From positions 1-16,192 of the forward strand of contig CBDUNM010000118.1 in assembly GCA_965368585.1 (NCBI GenBank): DNA of 16,192 nt, given 5' to 3'. The position numbers and the translations under genes were made by a program. Under the pieces are notes generated by a model that was not told the origin of the DNA, did no database searches, and worked only from the letters and a program-made list of their open reading frames with translations. Positions 6,806-14,347 of the stretch are shown here, piece after piece. Positions within the stretch are counted from its first letter, which is position 1; each line of letters starts with the position of its first letter. The DNA is from JARRQB01 sp965368585. Lineage in GTDB: Bacteria > Pseudomonadota > Gammaproteobacteria > Chromatiales > Chromatiaceae.

Positions 6806-9214
6806 ATGGCCACGTCGTCTGACAAGACAAATCCCGTTGATGCGAGAGCAGTTTTTCTCGGGCAACTCGAGCAAAGGGTTGCCGCGATCGAGGAAAATTG
6901 GGGAAATTTGCGCGCCGATCGCTGGGACAGCGAACTGCTCAAGTCGCTTTACGACCGTGTTCACGAACTCGCGGAAGCCGCTTCTCAGTTTCGGCTCATA
7001 CAATTCGGTGAAAACGTGTTTTCCGCCGAGGTCTATCTCAGCTCGTTCGTCGATGCCTCGCGACCGCCCTCACCCGAACAATCCGAGGAAATCGACGGCT
7101 TGATTCGGCTGCTGCGCACCGCCGCCGAGGAGTTGACCCAGCCACAAGCGGCGGTGCCGGAGGAGCCCGATACGCACCGGACCATCTATCTGCTGTACAC
7201 CGCTGAAAGCCCGCTGGAACAGGTCGGACAAGCTTTGCTCGGGCATGGCTGCGAAGTGGTCAATAGCGGCGACGCAGAATTCCTGGTCGCCGAGATGGGC
7301 AAACGCCAGCCCGACGCGATTGTCGCGGATACCGCGCTGTTGGCGAAATTCGCGCCGCTGTCGTCTGAAATAACGCGCCTGGAGCAGCAATCGGCGGTCA
7401 AGATCCCGCTGGCCTTCGTCAGCGGTTCGAACTCGTTGAAAATGCGCGTCGAAGCCATGCGCGCCGGCGGCGATGCCTACTTCGTGGCGCCGTTCGATAT
7501 TGCTTCCATTGCCAACCAGATCATTCGCCTGTCCGAGCCCCAGCATCCGGAAGCATACCGCATCCTGGTGGTCGAAGACGACCTGGCGCAGGCCGAATTC
7601 ACCACCGCGATCCTGCACAAAGCCGGCATGGAGACGAGTACGGTAACCGAGCCGCTGCGGATCATGGAGGCCCTGGAGAATTTTCGGCCCGATCTGATCC
7701 TCATGGACATCTACATGCCCGACATCAACGGCATCGAGCTCACCAGCATCATTCGCGAGGATCCCGATTTCCACACCATTCCCATCGTTTTCGTCTCCGG
7801 CGAGCAAAATCCTGAGAAGCAGCTGGACGCCCTGAGCGTCGGCGGTGATGACTTTATCGCCAAACCGATCAAGCCCAAGCATCTGGTCGGGGTGGTGCAA
7901 AACCGGATTCGCCGATCGATCAACATGCGCCGCGCCGCTGGCGTCGACAAGACGCACGACCGGGTCACGGGCCTGCTCAGCCGCCGGCACTTCCTGGACA
8001 GTATCTCCCGCACCATTGAAACGCCGCCAGAGGGATACCAGACCGCGGTCATCCATATCAGCCCTGACCAGCTGAACGAAATCCGCGATCAACACGGACT
8101 GGGCGCGTCGGACACCCTGATGGCCAGTCTCGGGAATCTGATCGGAAGACTCATCGGACCCGGCGATCTCGCCTGCAGGATCAAAGACGACGGCGTCGCT
8201 GTCATGGCGCACCGCGCGACCGAGCGCGAACTGCACGAATTCGCGGCGCACCTGGGGGCGGCTATCGCCACTCAACCTTTTTCGGTAAACGATCAGAACG
8301 TGCAGTTGACCGCCAGCGTCGGGGTATGTCTATTCGATGACACGCTGAGCGATCCGACGGGCATGGCCATACGCGCCGAGACGGCGTGCGAAGTCGCGCG
8401 CGGCAACGGCGGCAACACCGTTACCGTGTTCGAACCGCCTCGCAGTCAAAGCGGGCCCGTCGCCAGCCAGGTCGATCCGACCGTGCTACGACTGCGGGCC
8501 GCGTTGCGCGGCGACGGCTTCACCTTGCGCTACCAACCCTTGCTGCACGTGTACGAGCGGGGCCGTGAGTTTTACGAACTATTGTTGAAGCTGCCCATGC
8601 CCAACGGCGACCTGCTTGCCGAAAGAGAATTTCGCGAAGCGGCCGAGCAGGCGGGACTGAGCGTTGAAATCGACCGCTGGCTAGTGGATTTCGCATTGTC
8701 GTTACTGAAAAAACGCGCTGACGACGGCCGACACCCGACCTTGTTCGTCAGTCAATCACAAAGTACTGCGATCGACCCCGAGTATCCCGCGTGGTTGGCG
8801 AGCCGGCTGCGTGCGCAACAGATGGTCGGTACCGGACTGGTGCTTTGCTATCGCATCGCAGATCTTTCGCGCGATCTAAAGGTCGCGATGCGCAACCATA
8901 GGGAACTCAAGGCGCTGGATATCGATATTTGTGTATCGAGATTTCCAGAGAAGCCGGCCGCTTTCAAGGTTCTGAACTTCCTGCGGGCGAAATACATCCA
9001 GGTTGCGCCGCGCTTACTCAAGGCCGACGCCGCTACGATCAGCACCGTGGTCGAGCAGGTACATGCCACCGGGGCGAAAGTTATCGTCAGCAACATTGAC
9101 GACCCGAGAAGCGTCGATCTGCACTGGTCTTCGGGCGCCGACCTTCTTCAAGGCAACTTTATACAACGACCGCTGGAACACATGGACTACGACTTCTATC
9201 AGGTTGTCGTCTGA
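6806..9214 (+). CDS. FimX-like regulator: HPt-like, two receivers, degenerate GGDEF and EAL
   Basis: This is an 802-residue soluble protein. Residues 1-115 are helical and HPt-like, with H53 in RVHELAEAASQF, although the usual HxLKG Lys-Gly is replaced. Residues 125-245 are a divergent receiver with D175 at the acceptor position. Residues 251-372 are a canonical receiver (LVVEDD, D301 in LMDIYMPDINGIE, KPIKP). Residues about 388-550 have the diguanylate cyclase fold, starting with DRVTGLLSRRHFL, but the GGDEF position reads KDDGV (460-464). Residues about 560-800 have the EAL phosphodiesterase fold with YELLLKL (E591), yet the Asn of the next strand, the LELTE-type Glu and the DDFG loop are not recognisable. 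Both catalytic activities are therefore probably lost, and the protein may act as a phosphorylation-controlled c-di-GMP receptor or scaffold, as FimX does for type IV pili. It starts 128 bases from the divergent hybrid kinase. The ribosome binding site is weak. Confidence 0.85.
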   Translation: MATSSDKTNPVDARAVFLGQLEQRVAAIEENWGNLRADRWDSELLKSLYDRVHELAEAASQFRLIQFGENVFSAEVYLSSFVDASRPPSPEQSEEIDGLIRLLRTAAEELTQPQAAVPEEPDTHRTIYLLYTAESPLEQVGQALLGHGCEVVNSGDAEFLVAEMGKRQPDAIVADTALLAKFAPLSSEITRLEQQSAVKIPLAFVSGSNSLKMRVEAMRAGGDAYFVAPFDIASIANQIIRLSEPQHPEAYRILVVEDDLAQAEFTTAILHKAGMETSTVTEPLRIMEALENFRPDLILMDIYMPDINGIELTSIIREDPDFHTIPIVFVSGEQNPEKQLDALSVGGDDFIAKPIKPKHLVGVVQNRIRRSINMRRAAGVDKTHDRVTGLLSRRHFLDSISRTIETPPEGYQTAVIHISPDQLNEIRDQHGLGASDTLMASLGNLIGRLIGPGDLACRIKDDGVAVMAHRATERELHEFAAHLGAAIATQPFSVNDQNVQLTASVGVCLFDDTLSDPTGMAIRAETACEVARGNGGNTVTVFEPPRSQSGPVASQVDPTVLRLRAALRGDGFTLRYQPLLHVYERGREFYELLLKLPMPNGDLLAEREFREAAEQAGLSVEIDRWLVDFALSLLKKRADDGRHPTLFVSQSQSTAIDPEYPAWLASRLRAQQMVGTGLVLCYRIADLSRDLKVAMRNHRELKALDIDICVSRFPEKPAAFKVLNFLRAKYIQVAPRLLKADAATISTVVEQVHATGAKVIVSNIDDPRSVDLHWSSGADLLQGNFIQRPLEHMDYDFYQVVV

Positions 9215-9264
9215 TTGCGGCATGGAGCTTGGCGAAACGTTACGCTGACACGAGGATTTTAAAA

Positions 9265-9453
9265 ATGGTCAAAAACATTGGCACAATCGACAGGTCTGTC
9301 CGCATCTTTCTCGGCCTGGCACTGATTGCCTGGGGATACCTGGACCAGAACTGGTGGGGAGCCGTAGGTATCGTACCGCTGTTGACTGCGCTGATCGGCT
9401 GGTGTCCGGCTTACCTGCCCTTTGGCATCAGGACGAACAAAGGCGCAAGTTGA
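9265..9453 (+). CDS. Small DUF2892 (YgaP-tail-like) inner-membrane protein
   Basis: This 62-residue protein begins MVKNIGTIDRSVRIFLGLA, the usual opening of DUF2892 proteins, and has two hydrophobic stretches (about 14-27 and 31-48) separated by a short Trp-rich turn. The same unit forms the membrane tail of the rhodanese YgaP and also occurs as a stand-alone protein, often near sulfur or redox genes. A single cysteine lies in the IGWCPAYLPFGI motif, which is typical of the family. The start at 9265 is chosen because GAGGA at 9252-9256 precedes it by eight bases; the frame is open further upstream to 9229, but without a binding site. It follows the EAL-like regulator by 50 bases. Its molecular role is unknown. 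Confidence 0.8.
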   Translation: MVKNIGTIDRSVRIFLGLALIAWGYLDQNWWGAVGIVPLLTALIGWCPAYLPFGIRTNKGAS

Positions 9454-9540
9454 TGCGGCCCGCAACGACTCCCCCGCTGGGGCGCGACGATCACCATGCG
9501 GCGTGAAGCCTGACCGGCGGCGAGGCGGGGAGCCGCGTGT

Positions 9541-9560
9541 CAACCTGCAGGTTGGCTTTT
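9541..9560 (+). terminator. Weak candidate intrinsic terminator after the DUF2892 gene
   Basis: The perfect palindrome CAACCTGCAGGTTG at 9541-9554 can fold into a five-pair stem with a TGCA loop. It is followed after two bases by TTTT at 9557-9560 on the plus strand. It lies between convergent genes, where a terminator is expected. The stem is short and the T run brief, so efficiency is doubtful. On the minus strand no T run follows. Confidence 0.35.
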
Positions 9561-9569
9561 CGAACGTCG

Positions 9570-10643
9570 TTAGCCGTTTGAAGACGCCGTCGTATCGGGT
9601 TGGGAACTCGGCCATGCACGTACGATGGCATTGACCAGCGTTGCGAGCGGTATCGCGAAGAACACGCCCCAGAAACCCCACACTCCACCGAACACCAGAA
9701 TGGCCACGATTATCGCCACCGGGTGCAGATTCACCACTTCGGAGAACAACAGCGGCACCAGGACGTTGCCATCGAGCGCCTGGATGACGAGATACGCCGC
9801 TATCAGCCACATGAATTCAGAACTCCAGCCCCATTGAAACCATGCGACGAGAGCCACAGGAAAGGTTACGACGGTCGCCCCGATATAGGGAATGATCACG
9901 GACAAACCCACCAGCACACCCAGCAACATCGCATATGACAAACCCAAATATGTGAAGGTCGCAAAACTCGCCGACCAGATCACCAGTATCTCCCAGAACT
10001 TACCCCGGACATAGTTGGCGATCTGGCGATCGACATCCCGCCAGACCAGATTGGCGAACATCCGGTCCTGGGGTAAAAACTGCGTGAACCAACCAACGAT
10101 CGCCCGTTTATCCTTGAGGAAGAAAAACACCAGCAACGGCATGAGTATCAAATAGACAAGTATGGTGAGCACGCCGACGACCGACGCGACAGACATCGAC
10201 AGCACCTCCTGCCCGAAGCCCGCGATCTCTCTGCGTATCGCGTCAATAATCTGTTGCGCCTGGCTGGGCGATATGATTTCCGGATAACGATCCGGCAACA
10301 TCATCAACGCCTTCTGTCCCTCGGCGATCATGTTCGGCAGCTGCCCGACGAGGTCGGTGATTTGACGCGACAGCATGGGCATGACACCGAAAAGCACCAA
10401 GGTGACGAATACCATAAACAGCGCGAAAACAAAGATCACCGCGATCAATCGCGGCAACCCGGTCCGTTCGGCGAGCGCGACAACGCCTTCGAGCAGATAC
10501 GCAATAACCAGGCTGGCCAATACCGGCGCGAGCATATCGCCCATGGTCAGAATGACGGCCAGACCGCTGACCAGAAATAGCGCAAGAAATACGACCTGAG
10601 GGTCAGAAAAGGTACGTTTGAACCAGTCAGTAATCAGTCGCAT
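9570..10643 (-). CDS. AI-2E/PerM-family membrane transporter
   Basis: This is a 357-residue inner-membrane protein with a hydrophobic N-terminal pair of helices (about 17-33 and 36-52), a third at about 64-85, a long amphipathic middle region (about 90-140) and a cluster of helices from about 148 to the end. This is the AI-2E/PerM (DUF20) pattern. Motifs seen include the early LVIAYLLEG, a mid-protein LVFFFLKDK, and the end motifs GNVLVPLLFSEVVNLHPVAI and LVFGGVWGFWGVFFAIPLA, which are strongly conserved in the family. Members include the autoinducer-2 exporter TqsA and proton-coupled or uncharacterised permeases, so the substrate cannot be named. It is the last gene of a minus-strand unit, 15 bases after the 130-residue protein gene. 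Confidence 0.88.
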   Translation of the reverse strand: MRLITDWFKRTFSDPQVVFLALFLVSGLAVILTMGDMLAPVLASLVIAYLLEGVVALAERTGLPRLIAVIFVFALFMVFVTLVLFGVMPMLSRQITDLVGQLPNMIAEGQKALMMLPDRYPEIISPSQAQQIIDAIRREIAGFGQEVLSMSVASVVGVLTILVYLILMPLLVFFFLKDKRAIVGWFTQFLPQDRMFANLVWRDVDRQIANYVRGKFWEILVIWSASFATFTYLGLSYAMLLGVLVGLSVIIPYIGATVVTFPVALVAWFQWGWSSEFMWLIAAYLVIQALDGNVLVPLLFSEVVNLHPVAIIVAILVFGGVWGFWGVFFAIPLATLVNAIVRAWPSSQPDTTASSNG

Positions 10644-10658
10644 TGCTTTACCGCATCG

Positions 10659-11051
10659 TTATTCTCGTTGCTTTCGCGAGTGCCGATCATAAGCGTTGCG
10701 GAACAGCGTCTCCAGTTCATCGATCACTTCATGCGCGGGACGTCCCTGCATTACGTGCGCGCCCATGAGCGCCGAGGCCTCGTGTAGGACAACGCTTTTT
10801 TCGAGCATGAAATAAGTTTCCGACAGCCGTCGCATGGCGGCGACCACGGACTCTTTGGCCGGACGCGCCAGATGTTTTGGTTCGGGTAGCGATACGTCGA
10901 CGTCATCACCAACCGCGGAGTCGTGGGCCTTCGCCAGCAAGAACTCGGCAAACGCTGTCACGCTCTCACGGTCGCGGGTGCCTAGCTTGGCGAATATCTC
11001 GAGCAGCCGTTTACGTTCACGCTCAGGTGGACGCTTGATATGTGGTATCAC
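10659..11051 (-). CDS. Uncharacterised conserved small protein between LysR and PerM-like genes
   Basis: I do not recognise a named family. I choose the GTG at 11051, which lies one base after the TGA of the lysR gene (TGACGTG) and gives 130 residues (MIPHIKRPPERERKRLLEIF...). The frame stays open further upstream, but there it is only the shadow of lysR. The protein is predicted to be mostly helical, soluble and charged, with no signal peptide, no cysteine and no nucleotide-binding motif. An N-terminal segment around residues 18-45 (LLEIFAKL, SVTAFAEFLLAKA) resembles helical segments of many small proteobacterial proteins. The second half (residues about 60-120) contains KESVVAAMRRLSETY and HVMQGRPAHEVIDELE. 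Its tight coupling to the upstream regulator suggests translational coupling and a shared role with it. Confidence 0.7.
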   Translation of the reverse strand: MIPHIKRPPERERKRLLEIFAKLGTRDRESVTAFAEFLLAKAHDSAVGDDVDVSLPEPKHLARPAKESVVAAMRRLSETYFMLEKSVVLHEASALMGAHVMQGRPAHEVIDELETLFRNAYDRHSRKQRE

Positions 11052-11052
11052 G

Positions 11053-11970
11053 TCAGTGAGCGGGTTCGAAATCCTTGTGATCCTTGCAATAGGCCCTGGC
11101 GAACTCGAGCAGTTCTTCCATGACACGAACCCGGAATTTCTGTTTCTGGTGCACGAAGGAAAAAGGCCGGGCCAGTTTCGGATCCAGTTCGATGGCCACC
11201 AGCGTGCCCAGCCGCAGCTCTTTTTGAATTGTGGCGCGAGATACGACGGAAATGCCCATGCCCGCCTCGACCGCGCCCTTGACGGCTTCCGGACTGCCGA
11301 GCTCCATGGCAATATTCAAACCGTTCGCACACCCTTGCGCCCGCCCCATGTATTCATTGATCACCTCTCGCGTGCCCGAACCCTCTTCACGACATATGAA
11401 CGGGTATTCGAGCAGCTCGCTCAACTTTATGACCTTCTTATCGGCAGTTGCGTGCTGCGGCGGAACGATCGCTACCAACTGATCCATACGGCACTCATCG
11501 ACGACGAGATTCTTGTTGGTGACCGGCGCCTCCACGACCCCAAGATCAATGGTGTTGTTCTCCACCATCGATACGATGCCATCGGTATTGGATACCTTAA
11601 GGTGAATGCTGACTTCCGGATATTTGGCGCGAAAATCTCCCAGCAGTGCGGGCAGCATGTATTCGGCGATGGTGGTGCTGGCGCCGATGGTCAGGGAGCC
11701 GCTGATCTCGCCGGTCATCTCTCTGACGGCATTTTCCATTTCAGTGTAGAGCTCGAATATCCGGTCGGCGTACTGGTATACCCGATCGCCCGCCTCGGTC
11801 AGGCTGATGCGATTGTGTGTTCGATCGAACAGGCGCGTGTTGAAGTACTCTTCCAGCTGACGCACCTGGAAAGTGACTGCGGGTTGCGTCATATGCAACG
11901 ATTCCGCCGCCTTGGTAAAGCTCAGGAGACGTGCAACGGTGTGAAAGACCTGCAACCGGCGATCGGCCAT
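11053..11970 (-). CDS. LysR-type transcriptional regulator, CysL-like
   Basis: This 305-residue regulator has an N-terminal winged helix-turn-helix (about 1-62; FTKAAESLHMTQPAVTFQVRQLE is the recognition region), a linker helix and a periplasmic-binding-protein-like effector domain (about 90-295). The effector domain has the GEISGSLTIGASTTIAEYMLP opening and an REEGSGTREV loop close to those of Bacillus CysL and related YeiE/CbbR-type regulators of sulfite or sulfur, or of carbon fixation. I infer a sulfur-linked or autotrophy-linked role, but targets cannot be read from the sequence. It is divergent from the FadL-family gene, the classic LysR arrangement, and followed without a gap by the 130-residue protein. 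AGGGA about ten bases upstream of ATG is a plausible ribosome binding site. Confidence 0.88.
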   Translation of the reverse strand: MADRRLQVFHTVARLLSFTKAAESLHMTQPAVTFQVRQLEEYFNTRLFDRTHNRISLTEAGDRVYQYADRIFELYTEMENAVREMTGEISGSLTIGASTTIAEYMLPALLGDFRAKYPEVSIHLKVSNTDGIVSMVENNTIDLGVVEAPVTNKNLVVDECRMDQLVAIVPPQHATADKKVIKLSELLEYPFICREEGSGTREVINEYMGRAQGCANGLNIAMELGSPEAVKGAVEAGMGISVVSRATIQKELRLGTLVAIELDPKLARPFSFVHQKQKFRVRVMEELLEFARAYCKDHKDFEPAH

Positions 11971-12015
11971 CTGTATCGATTCCCTGTGGGGAGATAAACA
12001 GGCTTTATATCATAA

Positions 12016-12030
12016 CAGTTTAATAAACTG
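12016..12030. promoter_or_regulatory. Perfect 15-nt palindrome, candidate LysR operator
   Basis: CAGTTTAATAAACTG has two perfect seven-base arms around a central A. It sits 46 bases upstream of the lysR start, in the gap shared with the porin gene. On the minus strand it lies between a poor -35 (TTCAGT) and a better -10 (TATAAA) separated by 17 bases. That is where autorepression by a LysR protein would act. Assignment to this regulator is inference from position and symmetry. Confidence 0.45.
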
Positions 12031-12122
12031 AATGATCTCGGTTTTCGAAATCGTCGAAGCGCTGCCGCCGGTCGATCGTCTATCCATGGTGCAATAGTAA
12101 TAAAAACCCCACGAATCAATGA

Positions 12123-12202
12123 GCTCTGTTAGACTCCCGCGCATCGGCCAAGGGCTGGAGACAATCCTCGACAGCGAATGATCAGGCCGATCTGAACAGA
12201 GC
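12123..12202 (+). promoter_or_regulatory. Nested inverted repeat in the leader of the FadL-family gene
   Basis: GCTCTGTTAGA at 12123-12133 is complementary to 12191-12202 with one bulged G at 12194. Inside this, ATCGGCC at 12143-12149 is complementary to GGCCGAT at 12185-12191 (sharing one base with the outer arm). In RNA this would make a long stem-loop ending ten bases before the Shine-Dalgarno AAGGAGGT at 12213-12220. It could modulate translation or RNA stability of the porin message. No known riboswitch consensus is recognised. Confidence 0.4.
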
Positions 12203-12224
12203 CAATCCAACCAAGGAGGTGTAT

Positions 12225-13454
12225 GTGCAACTGAAAGAAAATACCGCTCTTGCGGCGCTCGTCGCCGCATCGCTCGGACTGGCGGGCCCGTACGCACACG
12301 CGTCAGGGTTTGCCGTGCCCGAAATTTCCATCTTCGGACTCGGTACGTCCAACGCCGTTGTGGCGAATGCGACCGAACTGGGCGCGATCGCCTACAACCC
12401 GGCGATTTCGGGTTTCTACTCGGGCCTCACGCTGTCCGGTGGCGTCAACGTGGTGGTGCCGTCACTCGAAGCGACGACCGCGACCGGCAGTCATGAGAGC
12501 GGCGGTAGGGACCTCATCCCGGTGCCGATGTTCCAAGCCACCTACGGCGTCAACGACAAAATCACCCTGGGCCTGGGCGCCAACGCTCCCTTTGGCCTGG
12601 AAACCAAGTGGGCCCCCGGCGTGTTTCCCGGTTTCGCGGGAATTGCGCCAGCCGCTCACCCGACCAGCAGTAAAATCGAACTTGCCGATATCGTACCGAC
12701 ATTCGCCTACCGGATCGCACCCAACACCGCCGTGGCGCTGGGCGCCGACTATTACTACGCACGCAAGATCCAGTTCAGCGCGGTCGGGCTCGAGAGCGAG
12801 GGCGATGGGGATGGCTGGGGTTGGAACGCCAGCCTGATACACACCATGAACGACTGGAGCTTCGGGCTGAGTTACCGATCGAAAGCGACCGTTGACATCG
12901 AGGGGACATCGTCGGTGCCTGGTCTGAGCCAACCGGCAAGCGCGGACGTGCCACTGCCCTGGCGCGCCCAGGCGGGGGTTCGCTATCAGGTCAACAGCGC
13001 CCTGGCAGTCGAGTTCGACATCACCCGTACGGGTTGGGGCGGCTTCGATACGCTGGAGATCAAGAACGGCGCCTTGCTGCCCGACGTGGTCAGCGCCACC
13101 GATTGGAAAGACGCCAATGCCTACCGACTGGGCGCGACCTATGAACTGAACAGTCAGACTCAACTGCGGTTCGGCTACAGCTACGACAAGACCCCGCAAC
13201 CCAGGGATTCCTTCAGTGCCCGCATTCCGGACAATGACCGGCACCTGCTCAGCGTCGGCTTCGGCCACGACCTCGGCGACGGCCTTGCTATCGAAGGCGG
13301 TTACATGTTCGTCAAGTTCGAAGGCTACACGCACAACGTGGCCGGCCTGGGGCCGTCGCCCGTCGATCCGCTGAACGGATCTTTCGTCTACAACGGCAAA
13401 TACGACTCACACGTACACCTGATCGGCCTGGGTGTGAGCAAATCGTTCAATTGA
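12225..13454 (+). CDS. FadL/OmpP1/TodX-family outer-membrane porin
   Basis: The family forms 14-stranded outer-membrane barrels with an N-terminal hatch that take up hydrophobic compounds such as long-chain fatty acids or aromatics. A signal peptide covers about the first 25 residues, with probable cleavage after AHA. The mature protein begins SGFAVPEISIFGLGTSNAVV, followed by an NPA motif; this is the family's hatch region. The rest is alternating beta-strand sequence rich in Gly, Tyr and Asn, ending in an amphipathic strand (HLIGLGVSKSFN) with the terminal Phe-x outer-membrane signal. I choose the GTG at 12225, because AAGGAGGT at 12213-12220 overlaps the earlier in-frame GTG at 12219 and lies four to five bases before 12225. 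The length is 409 residues, typical for the family. It is divergent from the LysR gene, which may control it. The substrate is unknown. Confidence 0.88.
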   Translation: MQLKENTALAALVAASLGLAGPYAHASGFAVPEISIFGLGTSNAVVANATELGAIAYNPAISGFYSGLTLSGGVNVVVPSLEATTATGSHESGGRDLIPVPMFQATYGVNDKITLGLGANAPFGLETKWAPGVFPGFAGIAPAAHPTSSKIELADIVPTFAYRIAPNTAVALGADYYYARKIQFSAVGLESEGDGDGWGWNASLIHTMNDWSFGLSYRSKATVDIEGTSSVPGLSQPASADVPLPWRAQAGVRYQVNSALAVEFDITRTGWGGFDTLEIKNGALLPDVVSATDWKDANAYRLGATYELNSQTQLRFGYSYDKTPQPRDSFSARIPDNDRHLLSVGFGHDLGDGLAIEGGYMFVKFEGYTHNVAGLGPSPVDPLNGSFVYNGKYDSHVHLIGLGVSKSFN

Positions 13455-13488
13455 TCGTCGTCCGCTGATCCAGATGGCGGCCAACCAT

Positions 13489-13515
13489 AAAAAACCCCGC
13501 CCTTTTGAGGCGGGG
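13489..13515 (-). terminator. Intrinsic terminator of the rhd-tusA-dsrE2 unit
   Basis: A GC-only seven-pair stem (13495-13501 with 13509-13515, loop CTTTTGA) is followed, reading the minus strand, by six T's (the A run at 13489-13494). This is a classic rho-independent terminator 26 bases after the dsrE2 stop. Reading the plus strand, the hairpin is followed by TCCCGTTT, so it may also stop porin-gene transcripts, but less efficiently. Confidence 0.85.
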
Positions 13516-13540
13516 TCCCGTTTCTGCAACTACGTCTTGT

Positions 13541-14020
13541 TTAGATGTAAAGGCAGATATCCGATTCGCCGGCGAATTCGAAAAACGTCGCGGCACCGCC
13601 GTATTCGACGCCTTCGATGAAATGCGCGGTATCCATGTCAAACAAATCGACCGTCATCTGGCAGGCGATCAGTTTGACCTCGGCCTCTTGACACAGATCG
13701 CGGAGCTCTTCTAGGCTTGCGACACCTTTGTCCGCCATTTTCTTTTTCATCATGGCGGTCATCACCGCCTCCATGCCGGGTAACGCCGTCAACGCCACCG
13801 GAAACCATTTATCCATCCCCATGGGCATGGGCATGCCCGGGTTTCCTAGCGGCGTAACCTTGAGATCCAGTTTCTTGCGCAGCAGCTGCAGCCCATAGAA
13901 AGTAAAGAAAATCTGGGTTTCATAGCCAAGCGCCGCGGCCGTTGAAGCAAGAATGAAGGGTGGATATGCCCAATCCAGCGTGCCTTTGGTTGCGATGATG
14001 GCGAGTTTCTTTTCTTCCAT
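13541..14020 (-). CDS. dsrE2: DsrE2-type sulfur carrier (DsrE/DsrF/DrsH-like)
   Basis: This 159-residue protein of the DsrE superfamily has the DsrE2 layout: an N-terminal strand (KKLAIIATKGTLDWAYPP), a hydrophobic helix, a Met/Pro-rich GMPMPMGMDKW loop around residues 62-72 and a hydrophobic middle that may associate with the membrane. Three cysteines, C110, C120 (LIACQM) and C156 near the C-terminus, are candidates to carry persulfide sulfur. In sulfur oxidisers DsrE2 is encoded with TusA and a rhodanese and is thought to take part in cytoplasmic sulfane-sulfur transfer towards Dsr or sHdr enzymes. The start is firm: GGGGAGG lies six bases before ATG. It is 42 bases after tusA and followed by a strong terminator, so it is last in the unit. 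Confidence 0.9.
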   Translation of the reverse strand: MEEKKLAIIATKGTLDWAYPPFILASTAAALGYETQIFFTFYGLQLLRKKLDLKVTPLGNPGMPMPMGMDKWFPVALTALPGMEAVMTAMMKKKMADKGVASLEELRDLCQEAEVKLIACQMTVDLFDMDTAHFIEGVEYGGAATFFEFAGESDICLYI

Positions 14021-14062
14021 CGTTGACCTCCCCGTTTCGGGTTGTGGACGGTGACCGAGAGC

Positions 14063-14293
14063 CTAGGCTTTCTTGATCAGGAACAGGAATTTACCGCCTT
14101 CCTCTTTCGACTCGAGCAGTTCATTGCCAGTCTGCTTGGCGAATGCCTCGAAATCCTTCACCGAACCCGGGTCGGTCGCGATAATATGCAGTATCTTTCC
14201 TGCATCCATGCCCGACAGGGTCTTTTTAGCGCGCAGGATAGGCAGCGGGCAATTCAATCCGCTCGCGTCTAGTTCTTCATCAAAATCAGCCAT
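14063..14293 (-). CDS. tusA: TusA-family sulfurtransferase
   Basis: This 76-residue two-layer alpha/beta protein has the family motif LNCPLPILRAKK. C15 (counting from the chosen ATG) is the cysteine that carries persulfide. TusA receives sulfur from rhodanese or IscS-type donors and passes it to acceptors in tRNA thiolation, molybdenum cofactor synthesis or, in sulfur oxidisers, to DsrEFH/DsrC or the sHdr complex. I start at the ATG at 14293, because GGAGG lies six bases upstream; the in-frame TTG at 14299 is inside the binding-site spacing. It lies between rhd (86 bases upstream) and dsrE2, which points to the oxidative sulfur-transfer role rather than tRNA modification. Confidence 0.93.
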   Translation of the reverse strand: MADFDEELDASGLNCPLPILRAKKTLSGMDAGKILHIIATDPGSVKDFEAFAKQTGNELLESKEEGGKFLFLIKKA

Positions 14294-14347
14294 TTGCAAC
14301 CTCCGGGAGTTAGGGTTATGCGGTGTCGTGCCTTATAAAGGCTGTTT

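Noticed and set aside
6678..6830. 51-codon N-terminal extension of the kinase frame
   Set aside because: It would overlap the start of the divergent gene, reads as non-conserved sequence, and the ATG at 6677 begins a sensible cytoplasmic N-terminus just before the first membrane helix.
7070..8275. 401-codon minus-strand open frame inside the EAL-like regulator gene
   Set aside because: The opposite frame encodes recognisable receiver and GGDEF-like domains; the antisense product is rich in shadow-type Arg, Gln and Asp with no domain.
11052..11312. Upstream extension of the 130-residue protein into lysR
   Set aside because: The extra 87 codons are an out-of-frame copy of lysR coding sequence with Trp/Arg/Ser-rich shadow composition; the GTG directly after the lysR stop is the more plausible start.
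10834..11997. 387-codon plus-strand open frame across lysR
   Set aside because: It is antisense to a full-length LysR regulator with intact domains; there is no ribosome binding site or recognisable motif.
12462..13334. 290-codon minus-strand open frame inside the porin gene
   Set aside because: The plus strand has a signal peptide, ribosome binding site and family motifs; the antisense frame shows none of these.
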